Positions 9,064 to 20,613 of a stretch of 64,000 nucleotides of DNA are shown piece by piece. The stretch is taken from positions 3,815,581-3,879,580 of the forward strand of contig NZ_CP063169.1 in NCBI RefSeq assembly GCF_014960965.1, given 5' to 3'. The position numbers and the translations under genes are program-made. The stretch comes from Ruania alkalisoli. Its GTDB lineage: Bacteria > Actinomycetota > Actinomycetes > Actinomycetales > Beutenbergiaceae. Each line of letters starts with the position of its first letter. Position 1 is the stretch's first letter. The notes under the pieces are model-generated. The model made no database searches. It worked only from the letters and a program-made list of their open reading frames with translations, and was not told the origin of the DNA.

Positions 9064-10299
9064 ATGTACACGATCGCTGAGGATCTGCGCGCCGAGCTGG
9101 ACGAACTGCGCTCGGCCGGGCTGTACAAGCACGAACGCGCCATCGCCTCGCCCCAGTCCGCGCACGTGCTTGCTTCCCCTCCCGACGGCGACCCTTCCGC
9201 CGTCGGGGATGGCGCACCTGCGGAAGTGCTGAACTTCTGCGCGAACAACTACCTCGGGCTCGCCGGGCATCCGGACATTGTTGCCGCAGCCCACCGGGCC
9301 CTGGACGAGCGCGGATTCGGGATGGCATCGGTGCGGTTCATCTGCGGCACCCAGGATCTGCACCTGGAGCTGGAGCGACGGGTCTCGCAGTTCCTGGGCA
9401 CCGAGGGCACGATCCTGTTCGGCTCCTGCTTCGACGCCAACGGCGGGGTCTTCGAGACGCTGCTCGGTGCCGAGGACGCAGTGATCTCCGACGAGCTCAA
9501 CCATGCCTCGATCATCGACGGGATCCGGCTGTGCAAGGCGACACGGTACCGGTACTCGAACCGGGATATGGCTGATCTGCGGGCGCAGCTCACCCGGGCG
9601 AAGGAGGGTGGAGCGCGGCGGATCCTGGTGGTCACGGACGGCGTGTTCTCCATGGACGGCTACGTGGCCCCACTGGCCCAGATCTGCGATCTGGCCGAGG
9701 AATTCGGTGCGCTGGTGATGGTGGATGACTCCCACGCCGTCGGGTTCATGGGGCCGACAGGGGCGGGGACTCCGGAACATGCCGGCGTCTCTGACCGGGT
9801 TGACCTCACCACAGGAACCTTCGGCAAGGCGCTAGGTGGCGCATCCGGCGGTTACGTCTCCGGGCGGGCCGAGATCGTGGAGCTGCTGCGCCAGCGGGCC
9901 CGACCGTACCTGTTCTCCAACTCCCTCGCCCCGCCGATCGTCGCCGCGACGCTGACGGCACTGGACCTGGTGGCGGCCTCGGGTGAGCTGCGTGAGCGGC
10001 TGGGATCCAACGCCGCGCTGTTCCGCGAGCGCATGAGCGCCGAGGGCTTCGACCTGCTTCCCGGGGAGCACGCCATCGTGCCGGTGATGTTCGGCGACGC
10101 CGCGCTCGCCGCCCGGATCGCCGACGCCATGCTCGCCCGCGGGGTGTACGTGACAGCGTTCAGTTTCCCCGTGGTGCCGCGCGAGAAGGCACGTATCCGG
10201 GTGCAACTCTCGGCCGCACACTCAGCCGAGGATGTCGAGGAGTGCGTCGCGGCGTTCGTGGCGGCGTTCGTGGCGGCGCGGGATGCCGTACAGAACTGA
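9064..10299 (+). CDS. kbl: Glycine C-acetyltransferase (2-amino-3-ketobutyrate CoA ligase)
   Basis: A 411-aa PLP enzyme of the alpha-oxoamine synthase family. It cleaves 2-amino-3-ketobutyrate with CoA to glycine and acetyl-CoA, completing threonine breakdown started by the dehydrogenase just upstream. The PLP lysine is K255 in [15 protein letters not shown], and the PLP-contact Asp/His are in [11 protein letters not shown]. Compared with the E. coli enzyme there is a short Pro/Gly/Asp-rich insertion around residues 37-53 before the [10 protein letters not shown] motif. The C-terminus ends with a duplicated FVAAFVAA segment caused by a repeated codon block (10254-10277). Confidence 0.95.
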   Translation: MYTIAEDLRAELDELRSAGLYKHERAIASPQSAHVLASPPDGDPSAVGDGAPAEVLNFCANNYLGLAGHPDIVAAAHRALDERGFGMASVRFICGTQDLHLELERRVSQFLGTEGTILFGSCFDANGGVFETLLGAEDAVISDELNHASIIDGIRLCKATRYRYSNRDMADLRAQLTRAKEGGARRILVVTDGVFSMDGYVAPLAQICDLAEEFGALVMVDDSHAVGFMGPTGAGTPEHAGVSDRVDLTTGTFGKALGGASGGYVSGRAEIVELLRQRARPYLFSNSLAPPIVAATLTALDLVAASGELRERLGSNAALFRERMSAEGFDLLPGEHAIVPVMFGDAALAARIADAMLARGVYVTAFSFPVVPREKARIRVQLSAAHSAEDVEECVAAFVAAFVAARDAVQN

Positions 10300-10315
10300 C
10301 GGGCTCCAGCGATGC

Positions 10316-10525
10316 TCAGTCGTCCAGGACGAACGTGACCTCGAGGACCACCTGGTAGGCGGTCACCGCGCCATCGGTCACTTCGACCTTCTGCTCCTTG
10401 ATCCACGCACCGGAGACGTTCCGCAAGGTGGCGGAGGCACGCGCGATACCTGCCTCGACCGCGTCGTCGAAACTGACGTCGGAGCGGGCGCTGATCGTGG
10501 TGATACGGCCGACAGATGCAGTCAT
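10316..10525 (-). CDS. Dodecin
   Basis: A 69-aa dodecin-family protein that forms a hollow dodecamer binding flavins or CoA as a storage or buffering device. The pattern SARSDVSFDDAVEAGIARASATLRN followed by WIKEQKVEVTDG and YQVVLEVTFVLDD matches the family in length and order. ATG at 10525 with GAGGAG seven bases upstream. It converges with kbl, with only 16 bases between the stops. Confidence 0.93.
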   Translation of the reverse strand: MTASVGRITTISARSDVSFDDAVEAGIARASATLRNVSGAWIKEQKVEVTDGAVTAYQVVLEVTFVLDD

Positions 10526-10546
10526 GGATGTTCTCCTCGTCGAGAG

Positions 10547-10570
10547 CGACGTCGCGTCAGTGCGACGTCG
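10547..10570. promoter_or_regulatory. Inverted repeat upstream of the dodecin gene
   Basis: CGACGTCGC (10547-10555), a six-base spacer and GCGACGTCG (10562-10570) form a perfect 9-bp inverted repeat, 22 bases before the dodecin ATG. It may be an operator or a 5' leader hairpin. Confidence 0.4.
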
Positions 10571-10707
10571 TCATCTTCACCCGGACTGGTGTGCACCGCA
10601 ACCGAAGATGGACGAGCACGCACCCACCCTCGCCACCGGGTAGTCACGCACCTGCCATCTCTTAGGCTGAACTCCACCGCCCCCACCCCATATCGCGAGG
10701 ACCGCAC

Positions 10708-12765
10708 GTGACACACGACCCGTACAGCTGGCTCGAAGACGTCGAGAGCCCCGAAGCCCTCGACTGGGTGCGTGCCCGCAACGCCGAACAGGCCGCCACC
10801 CTCGCCGAGACGACGGAGTTCACCTCCACTCGGGACCGGATCCGATCCATCCTCGACTCCGACGAGAAGATCCCGGGTATCTCCAAGGTGGGCGAGCACT
10901 ACTACAACTTCTGGCGGGACGCCGAGCATGAGCGCGGGATCTGGCGCCGCACCACGCTGGAGTCCTATCACAGCGACGATCCCGAGTGGGAGGTCGTGCT
11001 CGATATCGACGCCCTCAACGAAGCCGAGGGCGCCAACTGGGTCTGGCACGGGGCCAGCGTGCTGCGCACCGGTCCGGATGCCTACCGGCTCGCGATCGTG
11101 GATCTCTCCCGGGGCGGTTCCGATGCGGACGTCTCCCGTGAGTTCGACCTGCAGTCCAAGCAGTTCGTCGACGGTGGCTTCTACCGGCCCGAGTCCAAGG
11201 GCGGAACGTCCTGGATCGACTCTGACACTCTCTTCGTCTTCACCGACACCGGCGAGGGCTCGATGACCTCCTCCGGCTACCCGCGGATCGCTCGCCGGTG
11301 GCGCCGCGGCACCGCGCTCGACCAGGCAGAGGTCGTCTACGAGGGCGAGGTGCAGGACCTGTACATCGCCGCGATGCACGACTCCACCCCCGCATTCGAG
11401 CGGAACCTGGTCTCCCGGGCCATCGCCTTCTATGAGCACGAGCTCTACCTGCTCGGCGACGACGGCACACTCACACGGATCGATGTACCTCGGTCAGCCA
11501 ACCCTGGACTTCACCGCGAATGGCTCACGGTCGAGCTGCGCGAGGACTGGACCGTGGAGGACACCGACGAAGCCGGGCGCACGATCACCCAGACCTACCG
11601 GGGCGGCTCCCTGCTGGCCCTCGGCCTGGACCCCTTCCTTGCCGGTTCGCGCGACTTCCACGTGCTCTACGAACCCACACCGAGCACGTCGCTGGCGGAG
11701 TACACGTGGACCAGGCGCCACCTCGTGCTGAACGTGCTGGACGACGTCAAGAACCGGTTGGTGGTACTCACCCCCGACGGCGGACGCTTCCGGGAGTCGG
11801 AGTTCGTAGGGCCCCCGCAGGTGGGCACCGTGGAGGTCAGCCCGGTGGATCCACGCACCTCGGATGCGGTGTGGGTGTACGCCACCGACTTCCTCACCCC
11901 GACCACCCTGTCGCTGGCCGAGATCGGTGCCGAGCCGGAGCCACTGAAGGCGATGCCGCAGTTCTTCGATCCCGCCGGCCTGGTGATGGAACAGCATTTC
12001 GCCACCTCTGACGACGGCACGCAGGTTCCGTACTTCCTGGTCCGCCCCGAAGGGCTCACCCTGGACGGGTCGAACCCAACCCTGCTGTATGGCTACGGCG
12101 GTTTCGAGATCTCCCTGACCCCCACCTACTCGGGCGCGATGGGTAGCGCGTGGCTGGAACGTGGCGGCGTGTATGTGCTCGCGAACATCCGCGGCGGCGG
12201 GGAGTACGGGCCTACTTGGCACCAGGCGGCATTGAAGGAGAACCGGCACAAGGCGTATGAGGACATGGCCGCCGTCGCGAAGGATCTGGTGGCACGCGCA
12301 GTGACCAGCGCAGAACACCTCGGCGTACAGGGTGGCTCCAATGGCGGGCTACTCACGGGTAACATGCTCACCCAGTACCCCGAGTTGTTCGGCGCCGTGG
12401 TCATCCAGGTACCCCTGCTCGATATGAAGCGCTACTCCCACCTGCTGGCCGGCGCCTCCTGGATGGCCGAGTACGGCGACCCGGACGACCCGGAGCAGTG
12501 GGAGTTCATCCGCACGTTCTCGCCGTATCACCTGTTCGATCCCGACACCTCCTACCCTCCGGTTCTGTTCACCACCTCCACCCGCGACGACCGGGTGCAC
12601 CCGGGGCACGCCCGCAAGATGGCGGCGCAGATGATCGCGGCCGGCAAGGACGTGACCTACTACGAGAACATCGAGGGCGGGCACGGCGGGGCTGCGACGA
12701 ACGCGCAGGCAGCGCACATGAGCGCGCTGGCTTACCGGTTCCTGGCCGAGCGGCTGCGCCTATGA
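10708..12765 (+). CDS. Prolyl oligopeptidase family serine peptidase (S9A)
   Basis: A 685-aa cytosolic oligopeptidase. A seven-bladed propeller occupies roughly residues 60-420, and the alpha/beta-hydrolase domain follows. The catalytic triad is S544 in QGGSNGGLL, Asp 627/628 in TSTRDDRVHP and H659 in IEGGHGG. No signal peptide is visible. GTG start with AGGA upstream. Substrates would be short peptides, cleaved after proline or, in oligopeptidase B-like members, after basic residues; the sequence fits the prolyl oligopeptidase branch better. Confidence 0.93.
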   Translation: MTHDPYSWLEDVESPEALDWVRARNAEQAATLAETTEFTSTRDRIRSILDSDEKIPGISKVGEHYYNFWRDAEHERGIWRRTTLESYHSDDPEWEVVLDIDALNEAEGANWVWHGASVLRTGPDAYRLAIVDLSRGGSDADVSREFDLQSKQFVDGGFYRPESKGGTSWIDSDTLFVFTDTGEGSMTSSGYPRIARRWRRGTALDQAEVVYEGEVQDLYIAAMHDSTPAFERNLVSRAIAFYEHELYLLGDDGTLTRIDVPRSANPGLHREWLTVELREDWTVEDTDEAGRTITQTYRGGSLLALGLDPFLAGSRDFHVLYEPTPSTSLAEYTWTRRHLVLNVLDDVKNRLVVLTPDGGRFRESEFVGPPQVGTVEVSPVDPRTSDAVWVYATDFLTPTTLSLAEIGAEPEPLKAMPQFFDPAGLVMEQHFATSDDGTQVPYFLVRPEGLTLDGSNPTLLYGYGGFEISLTPTYSGAMGSAWLERGGVYVLANIRGGGEYGPTWHQAALKENRHKAYEDMAAVAKDLVARAVTSAEHLGVQGGSNGGLLTGNMLTQYPELFGAVVIQVPLLDMKRYSHLLAGASWMAEYGDPDDPEQWEFIRTFSPYHLFDPDTSYPPVLFTTSTRDDRVHPGHARKMAAQMIAAGKDVTYYENIEGGHGGAATNAQAAHMSALAYRFLAERLRL

Positions 12766-12883
12766 GGTCGTGGGTCGTATCCTGGCGACAGTTCCACAAG
12801 GGCAGCAAAGCCTGGACCACCCGAGGACTGTCAGTGGTCGGCGCTACGGTGAGCGCACAGTCTTCAGAAGGGAAAGTGATCCC

Positions 12884-13078
12884 ATGAGTCCGCGAACCAT
12901 CACAGTCACCAGAGACGAACTCCTCGAGCGCCGCGAGCAGATCCTTCACCACCTCGGGGTGGATCGACGCACGTTCGAACGGCGGGTTGCCGAGGGGGCG
13001 CTGGTCGGCGACGAATGGTACGCGGCTCAGGACCTCGAGGAGATCGCCTTCCTACTTGACGATGAGCGAGACGCCTGA
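12884..13078 (+). CDS. Small helical protein, possible antitoxin or DNA-binding partner
   Basis: A 64-aa protein, mostly helical (ITVTRDELLERREQILHHLG, then EDLEEIAFLLDDERDA). It has no confident family but resembles small antitoxin-like or MerR/excisionase-like peptides in size and charge. ATG at 12884 is preceded by an AAGGGAAAG ribosome-binding site; the upstream extension to 12770 lacks one. It overlaps the next gene by 17 bases, so the two are translated together. Function is not assigned. Confidence 0.65.
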   Translation: MSPRTITVTRDELLERREQILHHLGVDRRTFERRVAEGALVGDEWYAAQDLEEIAFLLDDERDA

Positions 13079-13769
13079 CCTCGCTGCACGTTCCGCCGCA
13101 TTCGCCGAGGACGTGCAGCGATTACTCGACGCCGTCCTACCGCACGACAAGCGCATCATCTCCGTCGAATTCGCGCAACGGTACGTGATTCGTCCCGAAG
13201 GGGAGGGCGCCTACTCACAGCGGATCCCGCTGTTCATCGACGGCGAGCGCTATGCAGATCTGAGTTTCTCGCTCCATCAGGAGCTCGATCGACGCAACGA
13301 ACACCTCAAGACCTCGCGCACAGACTTCGCCGTCTACTCAAGCCTGGATCGTCAGCCCCTGGTTCGAATGGAGTACCGCGCGGACATGCGCTCCGATCCG
13401 GTGTCTCACTGGCAGTTCCACGCTGAGCGCGGCGCCTTTACCGCCCTCCTTGCCATGGCACACCGACACGACCGGGTCAGCGGACCGCATGACCTGTCGA
13501 AGGTACACATGCCGACCGGCGGAGAACGATTTCGGCCCGGAATCGAAGATCTCCTCGAGTTCCTCGTTCGAGAGTGCGGCGTCGACGCTCACCCCGGGTG
13601 GCGACAAGCAGTCGCCGATGGACGCGAGGCGTGGCGCCGCCGCCAACTCCGCGCAGCAGTCAGAGACCTCCAGCACGAGGCCGCCGAGACGCTGCGCTCC
13701 TGTGGATGGGAGGTCAGTGAACCCTTGGCAGTCTCACCTGACCACATCGGACCCTACCGGCGCTGGTAG
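13062..13769 (+). CDS. Uncharacterised protein, partner of the upstream small gene
   Basis: A 235-aa soluble protein I do not recognise. Its first half looks alpha/beta (SVEFAQRYVIRPEGEGAYSQRIPLFIDG, then SRTDFAVYSSLDRQPLVRMEY). A middle His-rich region follows (HWQFHAERG, LAMAHRHDR, DLSKVHMPTGG), and the C-terminus is helical with many Arg (GREAWRRRQLRAAVRDLQHE). ATG at 13062 lies inside the preceding 64-aa gene, suggesting coupled translation of a two-gene unit. Toxin-antitoxin-like architecture is possible but unproven. It converges with the MDMPI-like gene with only three bases between. Confidence 0.7.
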   Translation: MSETPDLAARSAAFAEDVQRLLDAVLPHDKRIISVEFAQRYVIRPEGEGAYSQRIPLFIDGERYADLSFSLHQELDRRNEHLKTSRTDFAVYSSLDRQPLVRMEYRADMRSDPVSHWQFHAERGAFTALLAMAHRHDRVSGPHDLSKVHMPTGGERFRPGIEDLLEFLVRECGVDAHPGWRQAVADGREAWRRRQLRAAVRDLQHEAAETLRSCGWEVSEPLAVSPDHIGPYRRW

Positions 13770-13772
13770 TCA

Positions 13773-14555
13773 CTACCCGGGCAGCAGCGCCGAGGGCCAC
13801 GGCCCCAGCTCAGGCAGCGTTACCTCTTGATCGCCCTGGAGGGCGGTCGGCGGCTCGGCCACATCGCGGCCGGCGAGCCACGCCGTCAGCTCGATGAGCG
13901 ATCCGGTGATGATGAGGGGCTTCTCGGGCAGCCGCACCAACGGACCCGTCGCAGGCCTCGGCCCGGTGACGGTGTAGTTGAAGCCGTCCGCCGGTGCGTC
14001 GAGAGCGATTTCGAGATGGCCGGGCAACCGCACCGAGAGGAAGTCGACCAGGTGTTCGGTGAGTTCGCGGGACCAGACGTCCTCCGGGCGCGCTCCGCAG
14101 TCGAGGTCGACCAGATGCACCCGGCTCTCACGCCACCAGGCCAGCGCCACGTCGACCACTGTGCCGTCCCGGAACGAGACCGGTTCGTACCAGACGAGGT
14201 CGTCAGCATCAGGGCGGCTGGCGTGATGCCGGTCGCGCAACGTGCGCAGCGCGGCCAGGTGTTCCTCGCGGGTGCGCTCGGCACCCGTCTCGACAGCCCG
14301 CTCCAGAGCAGCGCGCCCTCCCTCCAGGAACGGCACCTGACGTCCGCGCGCCGCCTGCTCCACCTGGACCGCGAGCGCCTCCCCCACCACCTCCACGTGG
14401 GCGAGCACGTGGCTGCGGGTCCACCCGGCCAGAGCGACCGGCGCCGACAGGTCGGATCCCTCGAATCCCTCGACGGCCCCGATGATCGAGTCGAGCGCGG
14501 CCTCAGCCTCGTCCACCGCGCGCACGTGGTCGGTGGTCGGGTCGGTTGGGTTCAT
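13773..14555 (-). CDS. Maleylpyruvate isomerase family / mycothiol-dependent DinB-like protein
   Basis: A 260-aa protein with an N-terminal four-helix DinB/MDMPI domain (metal-type His in GWTRSHVLAHVEVV) and a C-terminal MDMPI_C-like domain (about residues 165-255). Family members are mycothiol-dependent isomerases or transferases; the substrate here is unknown. The start is placed at the ATG at 14555 (MNPTDP), which overlaps the stop of the PNPOx-family gene by four bases. Such proteins are typical of mycothiol-making Actinobacteria. Confidence 0.85.
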   Translation of the reverse strand: MNPTDPTTDHVRAVDEAEAALDSIIGAVEGFEGSDLSAPVALAGWTRSHVLAHVEVVGEALAVQVEQAARGRQVPFLEGGRAALERAVETGAERTREEHLAALRTLRDRHHASRPDADDLVWYEPVSFRDGTVVDVALAWWRESRVHLVDLDCGARPEDVWSRELTEHLVDFLSVRLPGHLEIALDAPADGFNYTVTGPRPATGPLVRLPEKPLIITGSLIELTAWLAGRDVAEPPTALQGDQEVTLPELGPWPSALLPG

Positions 14556-15199
14556 GGCCACACCAGTCCTCTCTGCCAGGTCTGTTCGAGGGTGTACCTC
14601 AGCCGGATCTGACCGCCGCTCGGCCTGGCGGCCCAGAACTCCACAGTGGTCGCTGCGATCGCATAGCACCGCCATGTGGCAGGCACGCGGCCGGGATGTT
14701 TCTCGACGGCGTCCCTCGCCTCAGCGTAGGCGCGATCGTAGGTCTCCAGAGAGTCGAGCGGGGCGCTCTGCTCACCAGTCAGGACCGCGGCACGAGATCC
14801 GGGGTGACGAGCGAGGAAATCACGAGCCCCGGCATCCTCACCCAGGTCACGTACCGCCCCCGTCACGCGCACCTGACGTCCGAGCGCGGGCCAGAACGAG
14901 GTGAGGGCGGCGCGCGGGTTGCGGGCCATCTGCCGTGCCTTCGGGCTGGCGGCGTCGGTGGCGAACACCCAGTGCCCGCCGCTGAGGTCGCGCAGCATGA
15001 CCGTCCGGGCGCTGACGTCCCGGTCCGCGGCCGTCGCGAGCGTGACGGCGTGCGGTGCCGGGAGCCCGCGACCAGCGGCGTCGGCGATCCAGCGGCGGTG
15101 CAGCTGCGCGGGATCGTCCGGAGCGTTCGCCGGGTCGAACGGTGGCAGGTGGCTGCTCTCGAGCGGGGGGAGGGCGGCGAGCCAGGTGCGCACGTCCAT
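14552..15199 (-). CDS. pdxH: Pyridoxamine 5'-phosphate oxidase family protein
   Basis: A 215-aa FMN-binding split-barrel oxidase. The order of motifs follows PdxH: PHAVTLATAADRDVSARTVMLRD (FMN/substrate strand), HWVFATDAASPKARQMARNPRAALTSFWP, QVRVTGAVRDLG, and the C-terminal dimerisation region ending in TWQRGLVWP. PdxH converts PNP/PMP to PLP. The canonical C-terminal R-L-x-P ending is altered, so an F420/FMN-dependent relative with another substrate is possible. It is the first gene of a two-gene operon with the MDMPI-like protein. Confidence 0.8.
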   Translation of the reverse strand: MDVRTWLAALPPLESSHLPPFDPANAPDDPAQLHRRWIADAAGRGLPAPHAVTLATAADRDVSARTVMLRDLSGGHWVFATDAASPKARQMARNPRAALTSFWPALGRQVRVTGAVRDLGEDAGARDFLARHPGSRAAVLTGEQSAPLDSLETYDRAYAEARDAVEKHPGRVPATWRCYAIAATTVEFWAARPSGGQIRLRYTLEQTWQRGLVWP

Positions 15200-15249
15200 G
15201 GTCGCCCATCATGTCATCGACGTGCGCACCCGGCTCCCTGACCGGGACG

Positions 15250-16038
15250 TCAGTCGTCGGTGGATTCCTCGCGCGCGGCCAGCACGGACGTGTTCTGCGC
15301 CGTCTTGATCGTGGCGGCCACGAACTCGAGCCCGATCCGGACGCTGATGAGGAACAGTGCCGGCGGGATCCAGCCGAACAGGATGGCCAGCACACCGAGG
15401 ATCGCGCCGCCGCCCCCGTTTCTGCCGCCCCCGAAGTCGCTCATCATGCTTCCGATGGCTCCCGCACCGAATCCGCTGATGATCGCTCCGAGCCACCAGA
15501 GCGCGGCGATGATGATCGCGATGATGAAGATGACCTTGGCGAATGTCAGGGTGACGTACTTCGAGAATGAGAAGTCGAAAAACGCACCGAAGAAGCCGTT
15601 GCCGCCACCGCCTGCCTGCGGGTAGGCGGGCTGGCCATATCCGCCCCCGGGTGGCGGTCCGTAGCCGGCCGGAGGTTGCTGGGCGCCGTACCCAGCCGGA
15701 GGCTGCTGGACGCCATAGCCAGCCGGAGGCTGCTGGGCCCCATACCCAGGAACCGCAGTGCCAGGCTGAGGAGGACCGGGCTGTGCAGACTGCTGAGGGG
15801 CGGGCTGCTGAGGCGCAGGGGGCTGAGGCGCGCCGTAGGCGGGTGCCCCTGGTTCCTGCGGCTGCTGGGACGCCGACCCGTACGACGGCGGCTGCTGAGA
15901 TGCGGATCCATAGGACGGCACCTCGGCAGGGGGCTGCTGCGATGATGCGCCGAATGACGGGATTCCCGGCGGCGGGGGCTGCTGCCCGTACGCGGGGTCC
16001 TGCTCGTTGGGATCGGGCGGGGGCGGGGTGTAGGACAA
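15250..16038 (-). CDS. Pro/Gln-rich membrane protein with DUF4282-type domain
   Basis: A 262-aa protein. Residues about 1-140 are a low-complexity Pro/Gln/Gly/Tyr/Ser region with repeated QQPPAGYG units. A DUF4282-like membrane domain follows, with two transmembrane helices (FAKVIFIIAIIIAALWWLGAI and LGVLAILFGWIPPALFLISVR), and then a C-terminal FVAATIKTAQNTSVLA. The start is TTG at 16038, supported by GAGGAGG seven bases upstream; no better start exists. Function is unknown; such proteins are common in Actinobacteria. Confidence 0.8.
   Translation of the reverse strand: MSYTPPPPDPNEQDPAYGQQPPPPGIPSFGASSQQPPAEVPSYGSASQQPPSYGSASQQPQEPGAPAYGAPQPPAPQQPAPQQSAQPGPPQPGTAVPGYGAQQPPAGYGVQQPPAGYGAQQPPAGYGPPPGGGYGQPAYPQAGGGGNGFFGAFFDFSFSKYVTLTFAKVIFIIAIIIAALWWLGAIISGFGAGAIGSMMSDFGGGRNGGGGAILGVLAILFGWIPPALFLISVRIGLEFVAATIKTAQNTSVLAAREESTDD
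15650..15760. repeat. In-frame tandem repeat coding QQPPAGYG units
   Basis: Imperfect tandem units of about 27 bases (containing AGCCGGAGG and CTGCTGGGC on the plus strand) encode four or more copies of (A/V)QQPPAGYG in the membrane protein at 15250-16038. It is a coding repeat prone to length variation. Confidence 0.7.
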
Positions 16039-16203
16039 GACAACCTCCTCCAGGATGCGGGTGATACCTCCTGAACCCTAGCCACCAGCCGAGCCGACCA
16101 CGAGTCCCGTTCGAATCCACTGGATTCGGGGATGTCGCACGCCCGGGCCGACCAGCGCCCGCGACGCCCTGCCCGGGTCGGCCCCGCCGGTGCCGGTGCT
16201 CGG

Positions 16204-16611
16204 TCAGCGGTGCGGTCGCCAGAGCACCAGGGCGTTCGATTCCACCCTGCGCAGCCGGGTGCCGAGCGGCACCGCGACGACATCACCGGAGGCATCGGCA
16301 GTGAAGACGCGCCGGTTCACCCCGGCCCGCTCACGGAGGCGGGCGTTCTCCACCTCCAGGCGCTCGTTCTCGGCTGCAAGTTCGAGGATCCTCTTGATCC
16401 CGGCGAGATTGATGCCCTCCTCCTGCGAGAGGCGCTGGACCTCCCGCAGCACGTCGACATCGCGCTGAGAATAGCGGCGGCCCCGCCCCTGAGCGCGCCG
16501 GGGCACCACCAGACCGAGGCGGTCATACTGCCGCAAGGTCTGGGCATGCATCCCGGCGCGCTCTGCGGCGATCGAGATCAGGAAGACCGGTGCGTCATAC
16601 CCTGCCGCCAC
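16204..16611 (-). CDS. hspR: HspR, MerR-type repressor of the dnaK operon
   Basis: A 135-aa MerR-family repressor. The wHTH spans about residues 8-75 (AERAGMHAQTLRQYDRLGLVVP, then RRYSQRDVDVLREVQRL), with a coiled dimerisation helix after it. It is the last gene of dnaK-grpE-dnaJ-hspR, six bases after dnaJ, the classic actinobacterial arrangement. HspR with DnaK as co-repressor shuts the operon off by binding HAIR sites; matching sites lie upstream of dnaK at 20292-20375. Confidence 0.95.
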   Translation of the reverse strand: MAAGYDAPVFLISIAAERAGMHAQTLRQYDRLGLVVPRRAQGRGRRYSQRDVDVLREVQRLSQEEGINLAGIKRILELAAENERLEVENARLRERAGVNRRVFTADASGDVVAVPLGTRLRRVESNALVLWRPHR

Positions 16612-16617
16612 GAGGCC

Positions 16618-17649
<1,032 letters not shown>

Positions 17650-17719
17650 CGCGCCACACCTCCTTCGATCATTCTTCCTCCTGCATCCGGGCTGGTCCCG
17701 CCCCTCGGCAACTGCTCGG

Positions 17720-18375
17720 TCACTGTGGTCCGGTCACCGCCACGCGGGCCGGGCGCACCACTCGCTCGCCCACCCGGTAACCGGGCTGAAGCACCTGGGA
17801 GACGGTCTCGGCCTCAACGTCCTCGCTCGTGGAGTGCATGAGCGCCTCGTGCACCGTCGGGTCGAACTCCTCCCCCGCCGCACCGAAGCGTTCCACCTCG
17901 AAGCGAGTGGTCAGCGTGGATTCGAGCTTGTCCACCACGGACGCCAGCGGACCCTCGAGCCCGCCGTGCTGACGTGCGGCGTCGACATCGTCGAGCACCG
18001 GGATCAGCGCCTCCACGACCGACTCGACACCGCGCCCCTTCTCCGCCTGCGCTTCCACACGGGAGCGCTTGACGAACTGGTTGAACCGCTGGTCGAGGTT
18101 GTACAGGTCGGCCTTCGCACGCGCGAGCTGGTCCTGCAGGTCGGCGGCCTCCGCCTTGGCAGCAGCGACCGGGTCCTCAGCCTGTCCGCCCTCGGAACCA
18201 TCGGGAGTGGTGCCGTCAGAGGACTCGGAGGCTGCGCCGTCGGGAATCTGCTCCGCGGCGGTGGCCGCAGCCTCGGCTGCGGCCACCTCCTCCGGGGTAC
18301 GGAGCTCACCCGTGGTCGGGTCCAGGCGGCGCTTGTCGCGTACGACCGGTTGCTCCTCAGATGGTTGAGACTCGG

Positions 18376-18379
<4 letters not shown>
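17720..18379 (-). CDS. grpE: GrpE nucleotide exchange factor
   Basis: A 219-aa GrpE that releases ADP from DnaK. The first 75 residues are a long disordered Ala/Glu/Ser-rich tail. The coiled-coil ([34 protein letters not shown]) and the beta-domain end ([23 protein letters not shown]) are conserved. The ATG overlaps the dnaK stop by four bases. Confidence 0.96.
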
Positions 18380-20250
<1,871 letters not shown>

Positions 20251-20291
20251 GGTCTGTTACTCCTTCCGCTCCGGGATGCCGGAGGCGACTA

Positions 20292-20312
20292 GTTGAGTCT
20301 TCCGCACTCAAG
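20292..20312. promoter_or_regulatory. HAIR element 1 (HspR operator)
   Basis: GTTGAGT (20292-20298), seven bases, then ACTCAAG (20306-20312) matches the HspR inverted-repeat consensus CTTGAGT-N7-ACTCAAG at 13 of 14 positions, about 40 bases upstream of the dnaK start. Confidence 0.9.
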
Positions 20313-20354
20313 TGTGTGACGGTCCGATCCGAAGATCAAATCCAGTGGCTCAGA

Positions 20355-20375
20355 CTTGAGTCTGTTCGGCTCAAC
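20355..20375. promoter_or_regulatory. HAIR element 2 (HspR operator)
   Basis: CTTGAGT (20355-20361), seven bases, then GCTCAAC (20369-20375) matches the HAIR consensus at 12 of 14 positions. It is 63 bases from element 1, about six helical turns. Confidence 0.8.
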
Positions 20376-20494
20376 TGTGGGGTAGTGGATTCTATTCCCG
20401 ACGGCGCCTCTCGCCTCACGCTGGACGTGGCGCAGGTAGCGTTCGCACTGATGTCGGATGGGGGCGGCGGTAGGCGTGGCGGTGGTATTGGCAC

Positions 20495-20541
20495 CTACGC
20501 GGTTGTGAGCAGTCAGCGGGCGACCGCCCACAACCGCGTAG
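20495..20541. repeat. 13-bp perfect inverted repeat
   Basis: CTACGCGGTTGTG (20495-20507) and its exact complement (20529-20541) flank a 21-base centre. The repeat lies in the intergenic region between the dnaK promoter and the plus-strand AbiEi/DUF559-like gene. Function is unknown. Confidence 0.6.
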
Positions 20542-20613
20542 CTGACGACAGGCGCTCCACAACCCCCTGCAGGCACGCACTCACCGATGGGGCGATCTCA
20601 CCAGGATCGGCAC

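Larger units (their letters stand above)
20251..20613. other. Divergent intergenic region between dnaK and the AbiEi/DUF559-like gene
   Basis: This 363-base stretch has no convincing gene. It holds the HAIR-like operators next to dnaK (20292-20312, 20355-20375) and a 13-bp inverted repeat at 20495-20541 listed separately. No clear sigma-70 promoter is assigned. Confidence 0.7.

Noticed and set aside
15650-15990. Repeat block resembling CRISPR
   Set aside because: It encodes QQPPAGYG-type repeats of a membrane protein; units are contiguous with no spacers.
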